From the NCBI GenBank assembly GCA_043777595.1, contig JAYWHT010000090.1, forward strand, positions 1 through 33,459: 33,459 nt of DNA, written 5' to 3'. Source of the DNA: JAYVJH01 sp043777595. GTDB lineage: Bacteria > Bacteroidota > Bacteroidia > Cytophagales > Spirosomataceae. A program made the position numbers and the translations under genes. The notes beneath the pieces are model-generated. The model ran no database searches. It saw only the letters and a program-made list of their open reading frames with translations, and was not told the DNA's origin. Positions 1 through 8,473 of this stretch are shown piece by piece (the stretch's first letter is position 1; each line of letters opens with the position of its first letter).

Positions 1-27
1 GTGGTATATCAAACGGTTTCTTGTTCT

Positions 28-51
28 GTGGTCTGAGTCTTCTCAGACCAC
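28..51 (-). terminator. Perfect 10-bp hairpin downstream of the mcrC-like gene
   Basis: A perfect inverted repeat (GTGGTCTGAG at 28-37, loop TCTT, CTCAGACCAC at 42-51) lies 36 bases beyond the stop codon of the leftward mcrC-like gene. The stem suits an intrinsic terminator, but the sequence after it on the minus strand is not a clean U-tract. On the plus strand it is followed by TATTTT. It may therefore serve either strand, or simply be a structured intergenic element. Confidence 0.45.
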
Positions 52-87
52 TATTTTGAGGTTGTTTTGACTCAACGCTTTCAAAAC

Positions 88-1362
88 TCAGACCAAAGCC
101 GCCAAAACTGCCATATTGATAGACTGAACGGCAGCAGATGGCGCAACGGTCAAATCAAAAGGTAAAGCCCAAAGCGACAGGTGGCTGTCGTACCGAAAAG
201 GTGGCAGCGGCTGGGTAAAGTTGGAATTGGCGGGATAAATCAAAAACAGTGCATCGGCTTGGTACTTTTGGCCATAAGCATAGAGCTGGTAAAGGTCTCG
301 CTGGTCGATACCATATTGATTGTTAGCGTTTTGAGCATCAATCTGTTTCCATTTTGTATCGGCAATAATTGTTTTGTTGTTTTGTCTAATAATCAAGTCA
401 GGTCGTAGTTTATATTGGGTTTTGCCAGCGTGGTCAGCTATCAAAAACTGCTCACTTTGCTGGCTTATTGTTTTATAGTCAGTTATGTATTTTTTAAAAC
501 AATACGAAACATAACTCTCAAAAAGCCGCTCCATCTTGAACAACAACGAGACATTGGCCGCCGAGCCGCTTTGCCCTAACCACGATTTGTTTTCGAGAAA
601 TATAGTAGCCCATTGCAGAGCCGTTGCATAGTGCAGAAAATGCCGATTGAGATGCTGGGCAATCTGCAAATCGGCTTTGATATCGGTAGCAATCGGTACG
701 TTTTGCCAGTAAGATTGTAGCTCTACCAACCGCCGACCATTGGCCGAAGTCTCAATTTGTGTACTCAACAAATCAAGGCAAGTTTTGATAAGTCGGTTGG
801 GTGCGTTGTTCATCAAAAATAAATCATATTCTACTACAAACGCTGTTTGCGACAATTTACTTTGCTGTAATTGTTTGTTAATAAGCCACTTACCTCTCAA
901 AAATTGCGATTCAGACTCTGTACTTTGGTACGACCGCTGCAAACCTCGCTGCACTATTTGCTGTAATTCGTCCAAAAAGACTGATACAAAAATTTCCCAA
1001 ATTGACATTTGAGCCGTTTGCAAGTTGGCAGGAGGCAATGTTTTAAAAGGTGAGTTGGGCAACGACCGTAGCACATTCAGCAATATCGACCGTGACTGGG
1101 CTGTGTCGTTGGCAATTTTTGGTAAAATTTCTAACTGAAATCCCTGAGCCGTTTGAAGTAAGCCCACATAACTTTTGACCCGTAAAAATTCTTGATTTCG
1201 TTTTACAAAATAATCTAAAATACCATCAGTTTCTTGCCTAACAGCCAATGACTTAAAGCTATCGAAAACAAAATCGGGGAGTGTCAAGTCTATATCAAAA
1301 CCACAATCTGACCGACCAATCAAGCTGTTTTCTGTTGTTGTATATTGATGCTGAAATGACAT
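88..1362 (-). CDS. mcrC: McrC-like 5-methylcytosine restriction system component (no adjacent McrB)
   Basis: This is a 424-residue protein of the McrC family, the nuclease subunit that partners the GTPase McrB in type IV restriction of modified DNA. The N-terminal half has the usual McrC N-terminal layout, including a block around residues 50-85 ending ILPKI. The C-terminal third has the PD-(D/E)XK nuclease core: RPDLII is followed about ten residues later by ADTKWK, giving the Asp and Asp-x-Lys expected of McrC. Start is the ATG at 1360-1362; the length is normal for the family. McrB normally lies immediately upstream, but here the upstream gene is a DUF2147 protein on the opposite strand. 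Either McrB sits beyond the left edge or elsewhere, or this McrC works with another partner. Family assignment is secure; function without McrB is inference. Confidence 0.85.
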   Translation of the reverse strand: MSFQHQYTTTENSLIGRSDCGFDIDLTLPDFVFDSFKSLAVRQETDGILDYFVKRNQEFLRVKSYVGLLQTAQGFQLEILPKIANDTAQSRSILLNVLRSLPNSPFKTLPPANLQTAQMSIWEIFVSVFLDELQQIVQRGLQRSYQSTESESQFLRGKWLINKQLQQSKLSQTAFVVEYDLFLMNNAPNRLIKTCLDLLSTQIETSANGRRLVELQSYWQNVPIATDIKADLQIAQHLNRHFLHYATALQWATIFLENKSWLGQSGSAANVSLLFKMERLFESYVSYCFKKYITDYKTISQQSEQFLIADHAGKTQYKLRPDLIIRQNNKTIIADTKWKQIDAQNANNQYGIDQRDLYQLYAYGQKYQADALFLIYPANSNFTQPLPPFRYDSHLSLWALPFDLTVAPSAAVQSINMAVLAALV

Positions 1363-1500
1363 TTAAACAATATTTTTTGGTAATTAACTTATACTTTTCT
1401 AATTTTGGAACTGTAATTAGAGCAAATATTTATCAATTATATCACTAAAACAAACAATTATAAGGTTCAAAATCGTATAGTTGTTGGCTACAAACACAAA

Positions 1501-1941
1501 ATGAAAAAAACAACAATCATTCTTGCCTTTCTTTTCTGCCTATCAATGGCATCTTTTGCTCAAACAGGTGCTGACGGCTGCCTCGGTACGTGGCTCACTG
1601 GGTCCAAAAAAGCACACGTTCAGATTTACAAGCAAGGCGACCGCTATTTTGGAAAAATTATCTGGCTCAGAGATCCCAACGATGCCGCAGGCAAACCCAA
1701 AACAGACACTAAAAATACCGAAGCCAAACTGCAAAGCCGCCCAATAATGGGAATGGTAAACCTCAGTAATTTTAAGTATGAGGGAGATAATATTTGGGAA
1801 GAAGGCAAGATTTATGACCCCGAAAATGGTAAACTATACAGTTGCAAAATGACCTTGAATAGCCCTAATCAGTTGGGGGTCAGAGGTTACATTGGTATTG
1901 CTATCATTGGCCGTACCGATAGCTGGACACGAATCAAGTAG
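1501..1941 (+). CDS. Secreted DUF2147 family protein
   Basis: This 146-residue exported protein begins with a signal peptide (MKKTTIILAFLFCLSMASFA) predicted to be cut before Gln-21, so the mature protein would start with Q. The rest matches the DUF2147 family: an early G-x-W, then GKIIWLRDPND, a K-x-D-x-x-N stretch, RPIMGM, a W-x-x-G-x-IYDPENGK block, RGYIG and a terminal GRTDSW. The family is a small beta-rich periplasmic or outer-membrane-associated domain of unknown function, common in Bacteroidetes and Proteobacteria. The gene is monocistronic, divergent from the mcrC-like gene and convergent with tex. It ends 31 bases before a strong hairpin. Nothing in the sequence suggests a ligand or enzyme activity. 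Confidence 0.85.
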   Translation: MKKTTIILAFLFCLSMASFAQTGADGCLGTWLTGSKKAHVQIYKQGDRYFGKIIWLRDPNDAAGKPKTDTKNTEAKLQSRPIMGMVNLSNFKYEGDNIWEEGKIYDPENGKLYSCKMTLNSPNQLGVRGYIGIAIIGRTDSWTRIK

Positions 1942-1972
1942 TTTATAATAATTAGCTTATACAAAAGAGTTT

Positions 1973-2005
1973 ACCGAAGCCATCGCTTGGAGCGATGGCT
2001 TCGGT
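1973..2005. terminator. Bidirectional terminator between the DUF2147 gene and tex
   Basis: A perfect 15-bp stem (1973-1987 with 1991-2005) with a three-base TGG loop sits between two convergent genes, 31 bases after the DUF2147 stop and 5 bases after the tex stop. Both outer flanks are T-rich when read outward, as expected of a bidirectional intrinsic terminator. Confidence 0.85.
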
Positions 2006-2010
2006 GTTTG

Positions 2011-4119
2011 TTATAGTTTCATTGTCATCGCAATTCGCTTTCTGGCCAAATCGACCTCTGTAACTTTGACCATCACTGTTTGGTGCAATTTAACAACTTC
2101 GTTGGGGTCTTTGATAAACCGATTGGCCATTTGCGACACATGAACCAAGCCGTCTTGCTTCACGCCCACATCGACAAAAGCCCCAAAAGCCGTAATGTTG
2201 GTAACAATGCCTGGCAGCACCATGCCCTCGTGCAGGTCTTCGACTTTGCGAACTCGGCTGTCAAAGGCAAACGCTGTGATGGTCGTTCGGGGGTCTCGGC
2301 TTGGTTTTTCGAGTTCTTTTAGTATGTCTTGTACTGTCAATAATCCTGCCGTTTTGGTAATATATTTGGCGGGCGTTATCTGTCGGCGTAGCTCTGGTTT
2401 TGTCATCAGGTCGGCTACGGTTGCGCCCAAGTCGGTAGCCATTTGTGCCACAATATCATAGCTTTCGGGGTGAACGGCGCTGTTGTCTAATGGATTGGTG
2501 GCTTCGTTGATTCTCAAAAATCCGGCACATTGTTCAAAAGCCTTACCACCCAACCGAGGTACTTTTAGCAACTCTTGGCGAGACTTGAAGTTACCATTTT
2601 TGGCTCTAAACTCAACCACGTTTTGCGCCAACGCTGGCCCTAAGCCCGAGATATATTGCAGCAAATGTTTACTGGCCGTGTTGAGATTGACCCCTACTTT
2701 ATTGACACAACTTTCAACGACCGAGTCGAGGGCGTTTTTTAGTAATCCTTGCTCTACATCGTGCTGGTATTGGCCTACACCGATAGACTTGGCGTCGATT
2801 TTTACCAATTCTGCCAGTGGGTCCATGAGCCGCCGCCCAATAGACACCGACCCTCTGACCGTAACATCTTTATCGGGAAACTCCTCACGAGCCACCGCCG
2901 AAGCCGAATAAATAGATGCACCTTGCTCGCTGACCATAAAAACAGTTATGCCCTGAGTGGCCGCCGATGGCAGACCTTTTACGAAACTTTCGGTCTCTCT
3001 ACCTGCCGTACCGTTACCGATAGCGATGGCCTCTATTTTGTGTTTTTCCAGTAGTGTCATCACTTTTATTTCGGCCTCTTGGGGTTTGTCAAATGGATAA
3101 ATGACGGTATCTGCTTGTAGATTGCCCTGTGCATCTAAACAAACAACTTTGCAGCCTGTTCTAAAACCGGGGTCAATCGCCATGACTTTTTTTTGACCCA
3201 GCGGCGATGCCAGCAATAACTGTTTGAGGTTTTCGGCAAATATCACAATGGCTGCACGGTCGGCTTTTTCTTTTGACAGATTGGCAAATTCGGTTTCGAT
3301 ACTTAGCTTCAAGAGCCGTTTGTAACTGTCTTTGATGGCGAGTTCTTGTTGGTCTTTACAGAGTGGCAAACCCTTGATAAACAGCCGATTGAGCTGCTCA
3401 ACGGCCACCGACTCGTCGGGCGAAATATCAACACTCAAAAAACCTTCTTCTTCGCCCCGCCTGATGGCCAGCAGTCGGTGCGATGGGATTTTGGACAGCG
3501 GCTCGTCAAACTCAAAATAATCTCGGTACTTGGCTCCGTCTGTTTCTTTGTTTTTTTTGACCTTAGCCGTAACCATCGAGCCACGCTCAAAAACGTTTCT
3601 GAGCCTGTTGCGAGCGTCTATGTTTTCGTTAATCCACTCAGCCACAATGTCTCTTGCACCTTGTAGGGCTTCTTCTACGTTGGGTACTTTGTCGTTCAAA
3701 AACGCCGTGGCACGTTTGGCAGGGTCAGCTTCTTGCCCACTAAAAATACCCTTTGCCAATGGTTCAAGTCCTTTTTCGATGGCCATTACGGCACGGGTCT
3801 TGCGTTTTATTTTATAAGGCAAATATATATCTTCGAGTTCTTGTAGCGTGTGAGCGGCTTCCAATTTGGCACGCAGTTCGGGTGTCAGTTTACCTTGTTC
3901 GGATATGCTTTTGATGATGGCCTCACGGCGTTTTTCGGCTTCTTTATATTTCTGAAACTGCTCTTTAATGTCGTTTATTTGCACTTCATCGAGTTGGCCA
4001 GTGGCTTCTTTTCTATATCGGGCAATGAACGGCACCGTTGCGCCACCCTCCAAGAGTTCGATTGTGCTTTTTACTTGTCGTTCGCTGATGTTTAGCTGTC
4101 GGGCAATGTATTGGGTCAT
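2011..4119 (-). CDS. tex: Tex-family RNA-binding transcription accessory protein
   Basis: This 702-residue protein is a full-length Tex homologue, a cytoplasmic nucleic-acid-binding protein linked to transcription elongation and RNA metabolism. The order is: N-terminal helical Tex region with the signature GGATVPFIARYRKEATG; a central YqgF-like RNase H fold with AIDPGFRTGCK; helix-hairpin-helix segments (NLNTASKHLLQYISGLGP and the following VVEFRAKNGNF); and a C-terminal S1 domain containing GIVTNITAFGAFVDVG and DGLVHVSQM. The ATG at 4117-4119 is chosen over a TTG at 4150-4152 because a TAGATTTG promoter box overlaps that TTG, which should therefore not be transcribed. The gene is monocistronic and divergent from the first PD-(D/E)XK-like gene. 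Nothing appears broken. Confidence 0.95.
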   Translation of the reverse strand: MTQYIARQLNISERQVKSTIELLEGGATVPFIARYRKEATGQLDEVQINDIKEQFQKYKEAEKRREAIIKSISEQGKLTPELRAKLEAAHTLQELEDIYLPYKIKRKTRAVMAIEKGLEPLAKGIFSGQEADPAKRATAFLNDKVPNVEEALQGARDIVAEWINENIDARNRLRNVFERGSMVTAKVKKNKETDGAKYRDYFEFDEPLSKIPSHRLLAIRRGEEEGFLSVDISPDESVAVEQLNRLFIKGLPLCKDQQELAIKDSYKRLLKLSIETEFANLSKEKADRAAIVIFAENLKQLLLASPLGQKKVMAIDPGFRTGCKVVCLDAQGNLQADTVIYPFDKPQEAEIKVMTLLEKHKIEAIAIGNGTAGRETESFVKGLPSAATQGITVFMVSEQGASIYSASAVAREEFPDKDVTVRGSVSIGRRLMDPLAELVKIDAKSIGVGQYQHDVEQGLLKNALDSVVESCVNKVGVNLNTASKHLLQYISGLGPALAQNVVEFRAKNGNFKSRQELLKVPRLGGKAFEQCAGFLRINEATNPLDNSAVHPESYDIVAQMATDLGATVADLMTKPELRRQITPAKYITKTAGLLTVQDILKELEKPSRDPRTTITAFAFDSRVRKVEDLHEGMVLPGIVTNITAFGAFVDVGVKQDGLVHVSQMANRFIKDPNEVVKLHQTVMVKVTEVDLARKRIAMTMKL

Positions 4120-4149
4120 GGTGTTGGGTAAAGTGTACGAATGTTTTGG

Positions 4150-4157
4150 CAAATCTA
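4150..4157 (-). promoter_or_regulatory. Bacteroidetes -7 promoter box for tex
   Basis: Read on the minus strand, 4157-4150 is TAGATTTG followed by C, an exact match to the TAnnTTTG -7 consensus of Bacteroidetes promoters. It would start transcription near 4143, about 24 bases before the chosen tex ATG. No convincing -33 TTG is seen at the usual distance. The box decides the tex start because the longer TTG-initiated version lies within it. Confidence 0.5.
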
Positions 4158-4225
4158 ATAAATTTTATGTAACCCGTGGTGTCGAAAAGCGTTTTATTAT
4201 AGTAGGGGTTCGTACAAATATGTCG

Positions 4226-4233
4226 TATATTTG
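4226..4233 (+). promoter_or_regulatory. Bacteroidetes -7 promoter box for the gene at 4276
   Basis: TATATTTG is an exact TAnnTTTG match, 42 bases before the ATG at 4276. It lies in the intergenic region opposite the tex promoter, so the two genes appear to be divergently transcribed. No clear -33 element was found, so the call rests on the -7 box and its position. Confidence 0.4.
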
Positions 4234-4275
4234 AGGTTTGAATAAACGAAATGGCAAAAGTTAAATAATGACACG

Positions 4276-4890
4276 ATGGCATATAACAAATTTAAAATCG
4301 AGCATTTGCAAAGTAAGCTACATCTACCTGTTCAGAAACAAGATTGGCTCGACAAAAACTTGGAATTGTTTGTAAGTGATGCTCTTTTGATGACTGTACT
4401 TAGCGAAGCTAAAAAAATGTATCTGGGAAGCGAAAAAGCACGTTCAGAGTTTATCGTTACACCTATTTTACAAGCCTTACATCGCCAAAATAGCAATAAG
4501 TTTACCATTTTTTCAGGTTACGAATTTAACATAGACAAAACAAAAGAACTAAATGGCTTTTGTGATTTTATTTTGTCTTCGCCAGCCAATGGTTTTTTGA
4601 TTGAAGCACCTGCTTTTTTTATTGTAGAAACCAAAAAGACAGATATTGATGACAACGCCATTGCTCAATGTGGTGCAGAAATGTTTGCTGCTCAGATTTT
4701 TAATGAACGAAAAGCACGTCCACAAAAAGCTATTTATGGTTGCGTTACTTCGGCATACAGTTGGGGTTTTTTGAAATTAGAGAATAATATCATTACCATA
4801 GACCCCAATTACGCAAGCCTAAGTTTTGACAATCCCTACTCGGTACTCTCCGTCCTACAATGGATTTTAGACAAAAGTTTGGCCAATTAA
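4276..4890 (+). CDS. Predicted PD-(D/E)XK nuclease-like protein, copy 1
   Basis: This 204-residue soluble protein of no named family is clearly paralogous to the product of the gene at 18113. A hand count of the ungapped alignment gives about 120 identical residues of 204. The shared blocks suggest a PD-(D/E)XK fold: a helix with SEKARSEF (candidate first acidic residue), GYEFN-DK, then LNGFCDFI (candidate catalytic Asp), then VETKK (E-x-K) and AIAQCGAEM-AAQ, which resembles the Gln-containing helix that follows the core in RecB-like nucleases. No signal peptide, membrane segment or extra domain is visible. It has its own candidate promoter and no operon partner. Function is unproven; nuclease, regulator or defence-related roles are all possible. 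The fold call is inference from the motif order. Confidence 0.65.
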   Translation: MAYNKFKIEHLQSKLHLPVQKQDWLDKNLELFVSDALLMTVLSEAKKMYLGSEKARSEFIVTPILQALHRQNSNKFTIFSGYEFNIDKTKELNGFCDFILSSPANGFLIEAPAFFIVETKKTDIDDNAIAQCGAEMFAAQIFNERKARPQKAIYGCVTSAYSWGFLKLENNIITIDPNYASLSFDNPYSVLSVLQWILDKSLAN

Positions 4891-5096
4891 GAAGTCGTGT
4901 GTTTGTAGTCTTGTGTCGTGAGTTAAATAAAATACTGTAAATCAGTGAGTTATAAAAATAGAAATGCCGTATTGTTTTTTTGTCTAAATACTTAAGTAAC
5001 TGATAACGATGGAATTTCGTTTGGCTAATATTTGATTTTAGATATTAAAACTATTCAAAGAAACGATTGAAATTTTTTGGAACTAACGAATAAAAA

Positions 5097-8000
5097 ATGA
5101 CACAACTATTTTCAAATTTTCAAGTTTTCAAGTTTATTATTTTTGGTTTGTTGCTAACTGTACACCTACACGCCCAAACCAATACCGACCGCCAGCGATA
5201 TGTGGGCTTGATGAATCTAAACCTAAACGGAACCTTGGACGCTGCCGATGGCTTTACCAAAACGGCTATCAATAATGGTTGTAACTTGGTGTATATGACC
5301 GTTTTTTGGGATAGGGTTTACCCAACATCCACCTCACAACCCGACTGGCGGCAGTACGACCGACAAATAGAGATGATTACGCAGATGGGTGCAAAGGTAG
5401 CCATTCGTATCTGGTTGGGTAGAAATAAGGACAGAATAAATGGTTATTGGACAGAAAAAGAATCACAACAAGGTGCTGATTTTAAGCCTCTTGTTGGTAT
5501 TTATGACGCAACTTTTTTTAGTTATAATCACCAACCTGCCATTGATAAAGCCCAGGATTTTATCAAGCAAGTTTGTGAGCGTTATAATCGGTATCAGAGC
5601 AACGGCCAGATTTTGTTTGTGAGCGTAACCACCACACCAACCCAAGAAATAGCCTATCACTTTGAAAACTGGCCTGATGGTAATTATGACCAAAGACGCA
5701 ATAATGCCTTTGATTATTCTAAGAGTGCTACCAACGCTTTTAATGACTGGATTGAGCAAAAATACAAACGAATAGCCAAACTCAACTATGTCTGGAAGTC
5801 TAATCCTGTAACAGCGTGGATTCAGGCTTCACCGATACCCACTCCCTTCGAGCCAAAAGCTACATTTAGTGGCCGGCGAGGTCGAGATTGGTATTATTTT
5901 AGGCATCAAACACTCAAAAAATTTATTGACCAAACTGTCGGTACGATTCGTGGTGTAAACCCAAATTATAAAATAATTAACGACTATGGCTCGGTCGTCG
6001 ATAATATTAGTGCGCTACGAGGTACGCTGGCTTTTAAAGATTTGGATCAAAATGTAAATGGCACAAAAGTAAATAACGGTACCGATGACAACCACCATTT
6101 GATAACTGATATATTGAGAAGCAATAGCAATGGACGATGGACAATGAACGAAGTTTTTTATGACGGCGTTGCAACAACTACTGATTATAATCGTCAGTTT
6201 GATGAGTGTTTTGAGTCTGGGAGCAATATTGTAGTTTTTGCGATAAGCAGTGATGCTCAAATGGAAAACTGTAAAGCAACACTCAGAGCGATGTCTAACA
6301 AATGGCTCAATGTACCTGTGGCCGACATCAAACCGCAAGTGTCTATGAAGTACAGCGTTACGCAACTTTTGGACTCTACCAACGCGGCTATTTATAAAGA
6401 ATACGAACAAAAAAGTAAGGTAGCTGGTGGCGGCAGGCGACCAGTTAATATAGAACTCGTCGAAGATATATTGCAGCCGAGTTATTGGGACGTACTAATC
6501 AATGTGCCGCCCGTTGTCAATTATGCACTCGACAACCGAGCCAGCCGCCTTCGTAGGGATTTTGTATATAAACTACCAGCCGATTTGTTCAATGACCCCG
6601 ATGGTAGTATTGTCAAAATCGAGGCCGTTGATTTGCCTACTTGGTTACGGTTCAACAATGGTGAGTTTTCGGGCGTTACGCCATCGCAAGTAGCCGACTA
6701 TACCATTAGTGTTCGTGCCACCGACGACGATGGGGCAACGGTTCAGACCAATTTTAGACTAAAAACAGTTGATACTAACCAAAATCCTACCGTTAGTTAT
6801 TCGCTCGCCGACCGTACCAGTAAGCCCAGCCGAGCGTTTAGTTATAAGATTCCTACCGATTTGTTCAAAGATTCTGATGGAACAATTACCAAAATCGAAA
6901 TCGTTGGTTTGCCGTCTTGGTTAAAGTTTGAAAACAACGAACTCTCGGGTATATCGCCCGCTATACTTGGCGAATATACCATTACAGTCAAGGCTACCGA
7001 CGACGACGGGGCGGTGGTACAAACAAGTTTTAAAATAAAAATATTAGATACAAACATAAAACCAATAGCCGCCGTAGCCTTACCTAACTTTGAAACTTAT
7101 CGCCAGCAATCAGTTGAATATCGGCTAAGAGATGATCATTTTGAAGATGCAGATGGACGAATAGTAAGAATAGAAGCCCGAAATTTAAAACCGTGGATGC
7201 GATTTGACGGCAAAACGTTCTTTGCATATCCCAACGAATTAGGGATTTTTAAGGTTACACTCAGAGCCATTGACGACGACAGTGCTTTTGTCGAATCTTC
7301 GTTTCAAGTCAAGGTCATCAATCGGCTACCAACTGTATCGAAACCATTCGGCAATAAGATAGTTGCCCTCAATAGGGTTTTAAAATACAAAGTTAGCAAG
7401 GACAATTTTACGGACTTAGATGGTAACATTGCCAGAGTGAACGTGTTTGGTCGCCCGTCTTGGATTCAATATACAAACAACGAACTTTCGGGAACTCCAA
7501 CACAACTTGGTACTTTTCAGTTAATAGCGAGGGCTTATGACAACGACGGCGACTCGGTTCAGACTACTATCAATATCATTGTCGATAGTAGCCCAAACAT
7601 GACTTCGCCGCCTGTGGCTCGGTTTCAGATTCCTGATATAAAAATGTTTGCCAATCAGACGTTTAGATATAAAATTCCCGACTCACTTTTTTATGATTCT
7701 AATGGCTATATCGACCGTATCGAAACGCCCAATTTACCCAACTGGCTTAGTTTTAAAAACAATGAACTCACTGGCACGCCCACCCAAGAAGGCAGCTATA
7801 CTGTTACTGTCAAAGCCACAGACGATGACGAAACGAGCGTAACGACAATGTTCAGGATAGATGTACGATTTCCGGCTTTTAGTCTTGAACTTCAACAAGC
7901 TGGTACGCCTGCGTTCAGACGATTTATTACTGAAATCAAAAACAATGACGTGATTCAGGCCGCAACACTTCCCGACAAAGTAAACTTGTACGTTACTTGC

Positions 8001-8471
8001 GAAGCCCCATTCAACAAAATAACCTTTGGTTTGAGTGGCCCTTATCGTAAGTATCTTACGGTCAATAAGTTTCCATATACGCTGTTTGACCAAGAAACAG
8101 GATTTGCACCAATCTCAGGGGCTTACACTTTACAAATACAAGCCTTCAAAGACTCTGTTAAAGTAAGTGAAAGTACGATTAAGTTTAAAATACAATCTGA
8201 CCGACCACTGACTGACTGGCAAGTTTACCCCAATCCATTTGACCAGATTTGTAACATCAAAATTCCTGATAACTTAACCGTTCTTGACCTTTCATTTAGT
8301 ATTATATCAATAACAGGACAAAGAACAAATATATCCAAAAGTTATGTAAATGCCTCAGAACAAGTGGCTTACCTTGATTTGGCGGAAGTGCCGCTATCAA
8401 AGGGGCTTTTTTTTATTGAGATATACAAAGACCAAGAGTTATTAAAAATCGTTAAAGTAATAAAACAATAA
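5097..8471 (+). CDS. T9SS-exported GH42-like protein with five cadherin-like/Ig repeats
   Basis: This 1124-residue secreted protein starts with a signal peptide ending LHLHA before Gln-Thr-Asn. Residues about 35-430 look like a TIM-barrel glycoside hydrolase related to GH42 beta-galactosidases: N-terminal GCNLVYMTVFWDRVYP, then TPTQEIAYHFENW with E184 as candidate acid/base, the GH42-like stretch FNDWIEQKYKRIAKLNYVW, and GRWTMNEVFYDG with E352 as candidate nucleophile. Five repeats of about 90 residues follow (from about 470, 562, 654, 743 and 837), each with a D-x-DG-x-I block and a G-x-Y/F-T-x-x-x-x-A-DDD motif, as in dystroglycan-type cadherin-like domains. The last ~84 residues, beginning WQVYPNPFD, are a type A T9SS sorting domain. 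It is probably released or anchored at the cell surface and acts on a polysaccharide. The substrate is unknown and the glycosidase call is by motif. The glutaminyl cyclase gene follows after 2 bases. Confidence 0.8.
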   Translation: MTQLFSNFQVFKFIIFGLLLTVHLHAQTNTDRQRYVGLMNLNLNGTLDAADGFTKTAINNGCNLVYMTVFWDRVYPTSTSQPDWRQYDRQIEMITQMGAKVAIRIWLGRNKDRINGYWTEKESQQGADFKPLVGIYDATFFSYNHQPAIDKAQDFIKQVCERYNRYQSNGQILFVSVTTTPTQEIAYHFENWPDGNYDQRRNNAFDYSKSATNAFNDWIEQKYKRIAKLNYVWKSNPVTAWIQASPIPTPFEPKATFSGRRGRDWYYFRHQTLKKFIDQTVGTIRGVNPNYKIINDYGSVVDNISALRGTLAFKDLDQNVNGTKVNNGTDDNHHLITDILRSNSNGRWTMNEVFYDGVATTTDYNRQFDECFESGSNIVVFAISSDAQMENCKATLRAMSNKWLNVPVADIKPQVSMKYSVTQLLDSTNAAIYKEYEQKSKVAGGGRRPVNIELVEDILQPSYWDVLINVPPVVNYALDNRASRLRRDFVYKLPADLFNDPDGSIVKIEAVDLPTWLRFNNGEFSGVTPSQVADYTISVRATDDDGATVQTNFRLKTVDTNQNPTVSYSLADRTSKPSRAFSYKIPTDLFKDSDGTITKIEIVGLPSWLKFENNELSGISPAILGEYTITVKATDDDGAVVQTSFKIKILDTNIKPIAAVALPNFETYRQQSVEYRLRDDHFEDADGRIVRIEARNLKPWMRFDGKTFFAYPNELGIFKVTLRAIDDDSAFVESSFQVKVINRLPTVSKPFGNKIVALNRVLKYKVSKDNFTDLDGNIARVNVFGRPSWIQYTNNELSGTPTQLGTFQLIARAYDNDGDSVQTTINIIVDSSPNMTSPPVARFQIPDIKMFANQTFRYKIPDSLFYDSNGYIDRIETPNLPNWLSFKNNELTGTPTQEGSYTVTVKATDDDETSVTTMFRIDVRFPAFSLELQQAGTPAFRRFITEIKNNDVIQAATLPDKVNLYVTCEAPFNKITFGLSGPYRKYLTVNKFPYTLFDQETGFAPISGAYTLQIQAFKDSVKVSESTIKFKIQSDRPLTDWQVYPNPFDQICNIKIPDNLTVLDLSFSIISITGQRTNISKSYVNASEQVAYLDLAEVPLSKGLFFIEIYKDQELLKIVKVIKQ
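6507..7870 (+). repeat. Five tandem ~90-residue cadherin-like/Ig-fold repeats (coding)
   Basis: The middle of the exported protein is built from five in-frame repeats of roughly 270-280 bases. Repeats 1 and 2 are closest: both carry DLF-D-DG-I-KIE, a P-WL-F motif and an ATDDDGA-VQT-F block. Repeat 3 is the most divergent and has lost the conserved Ser/Gly before P (FAYPNELG instead of SGTPTQLG). The acidic DxDG and DDD motifs would suit calcium binding, as in cadherin-like modules. Confidence 0.8.
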
Positions 8472-8473
8472 TC

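Noticed and set aside
7734..8093. Minus-strand reading frame in the exported GH42-like gene
   Set aside because: It runs antisense to the conserved repeat domains and shows no family features.
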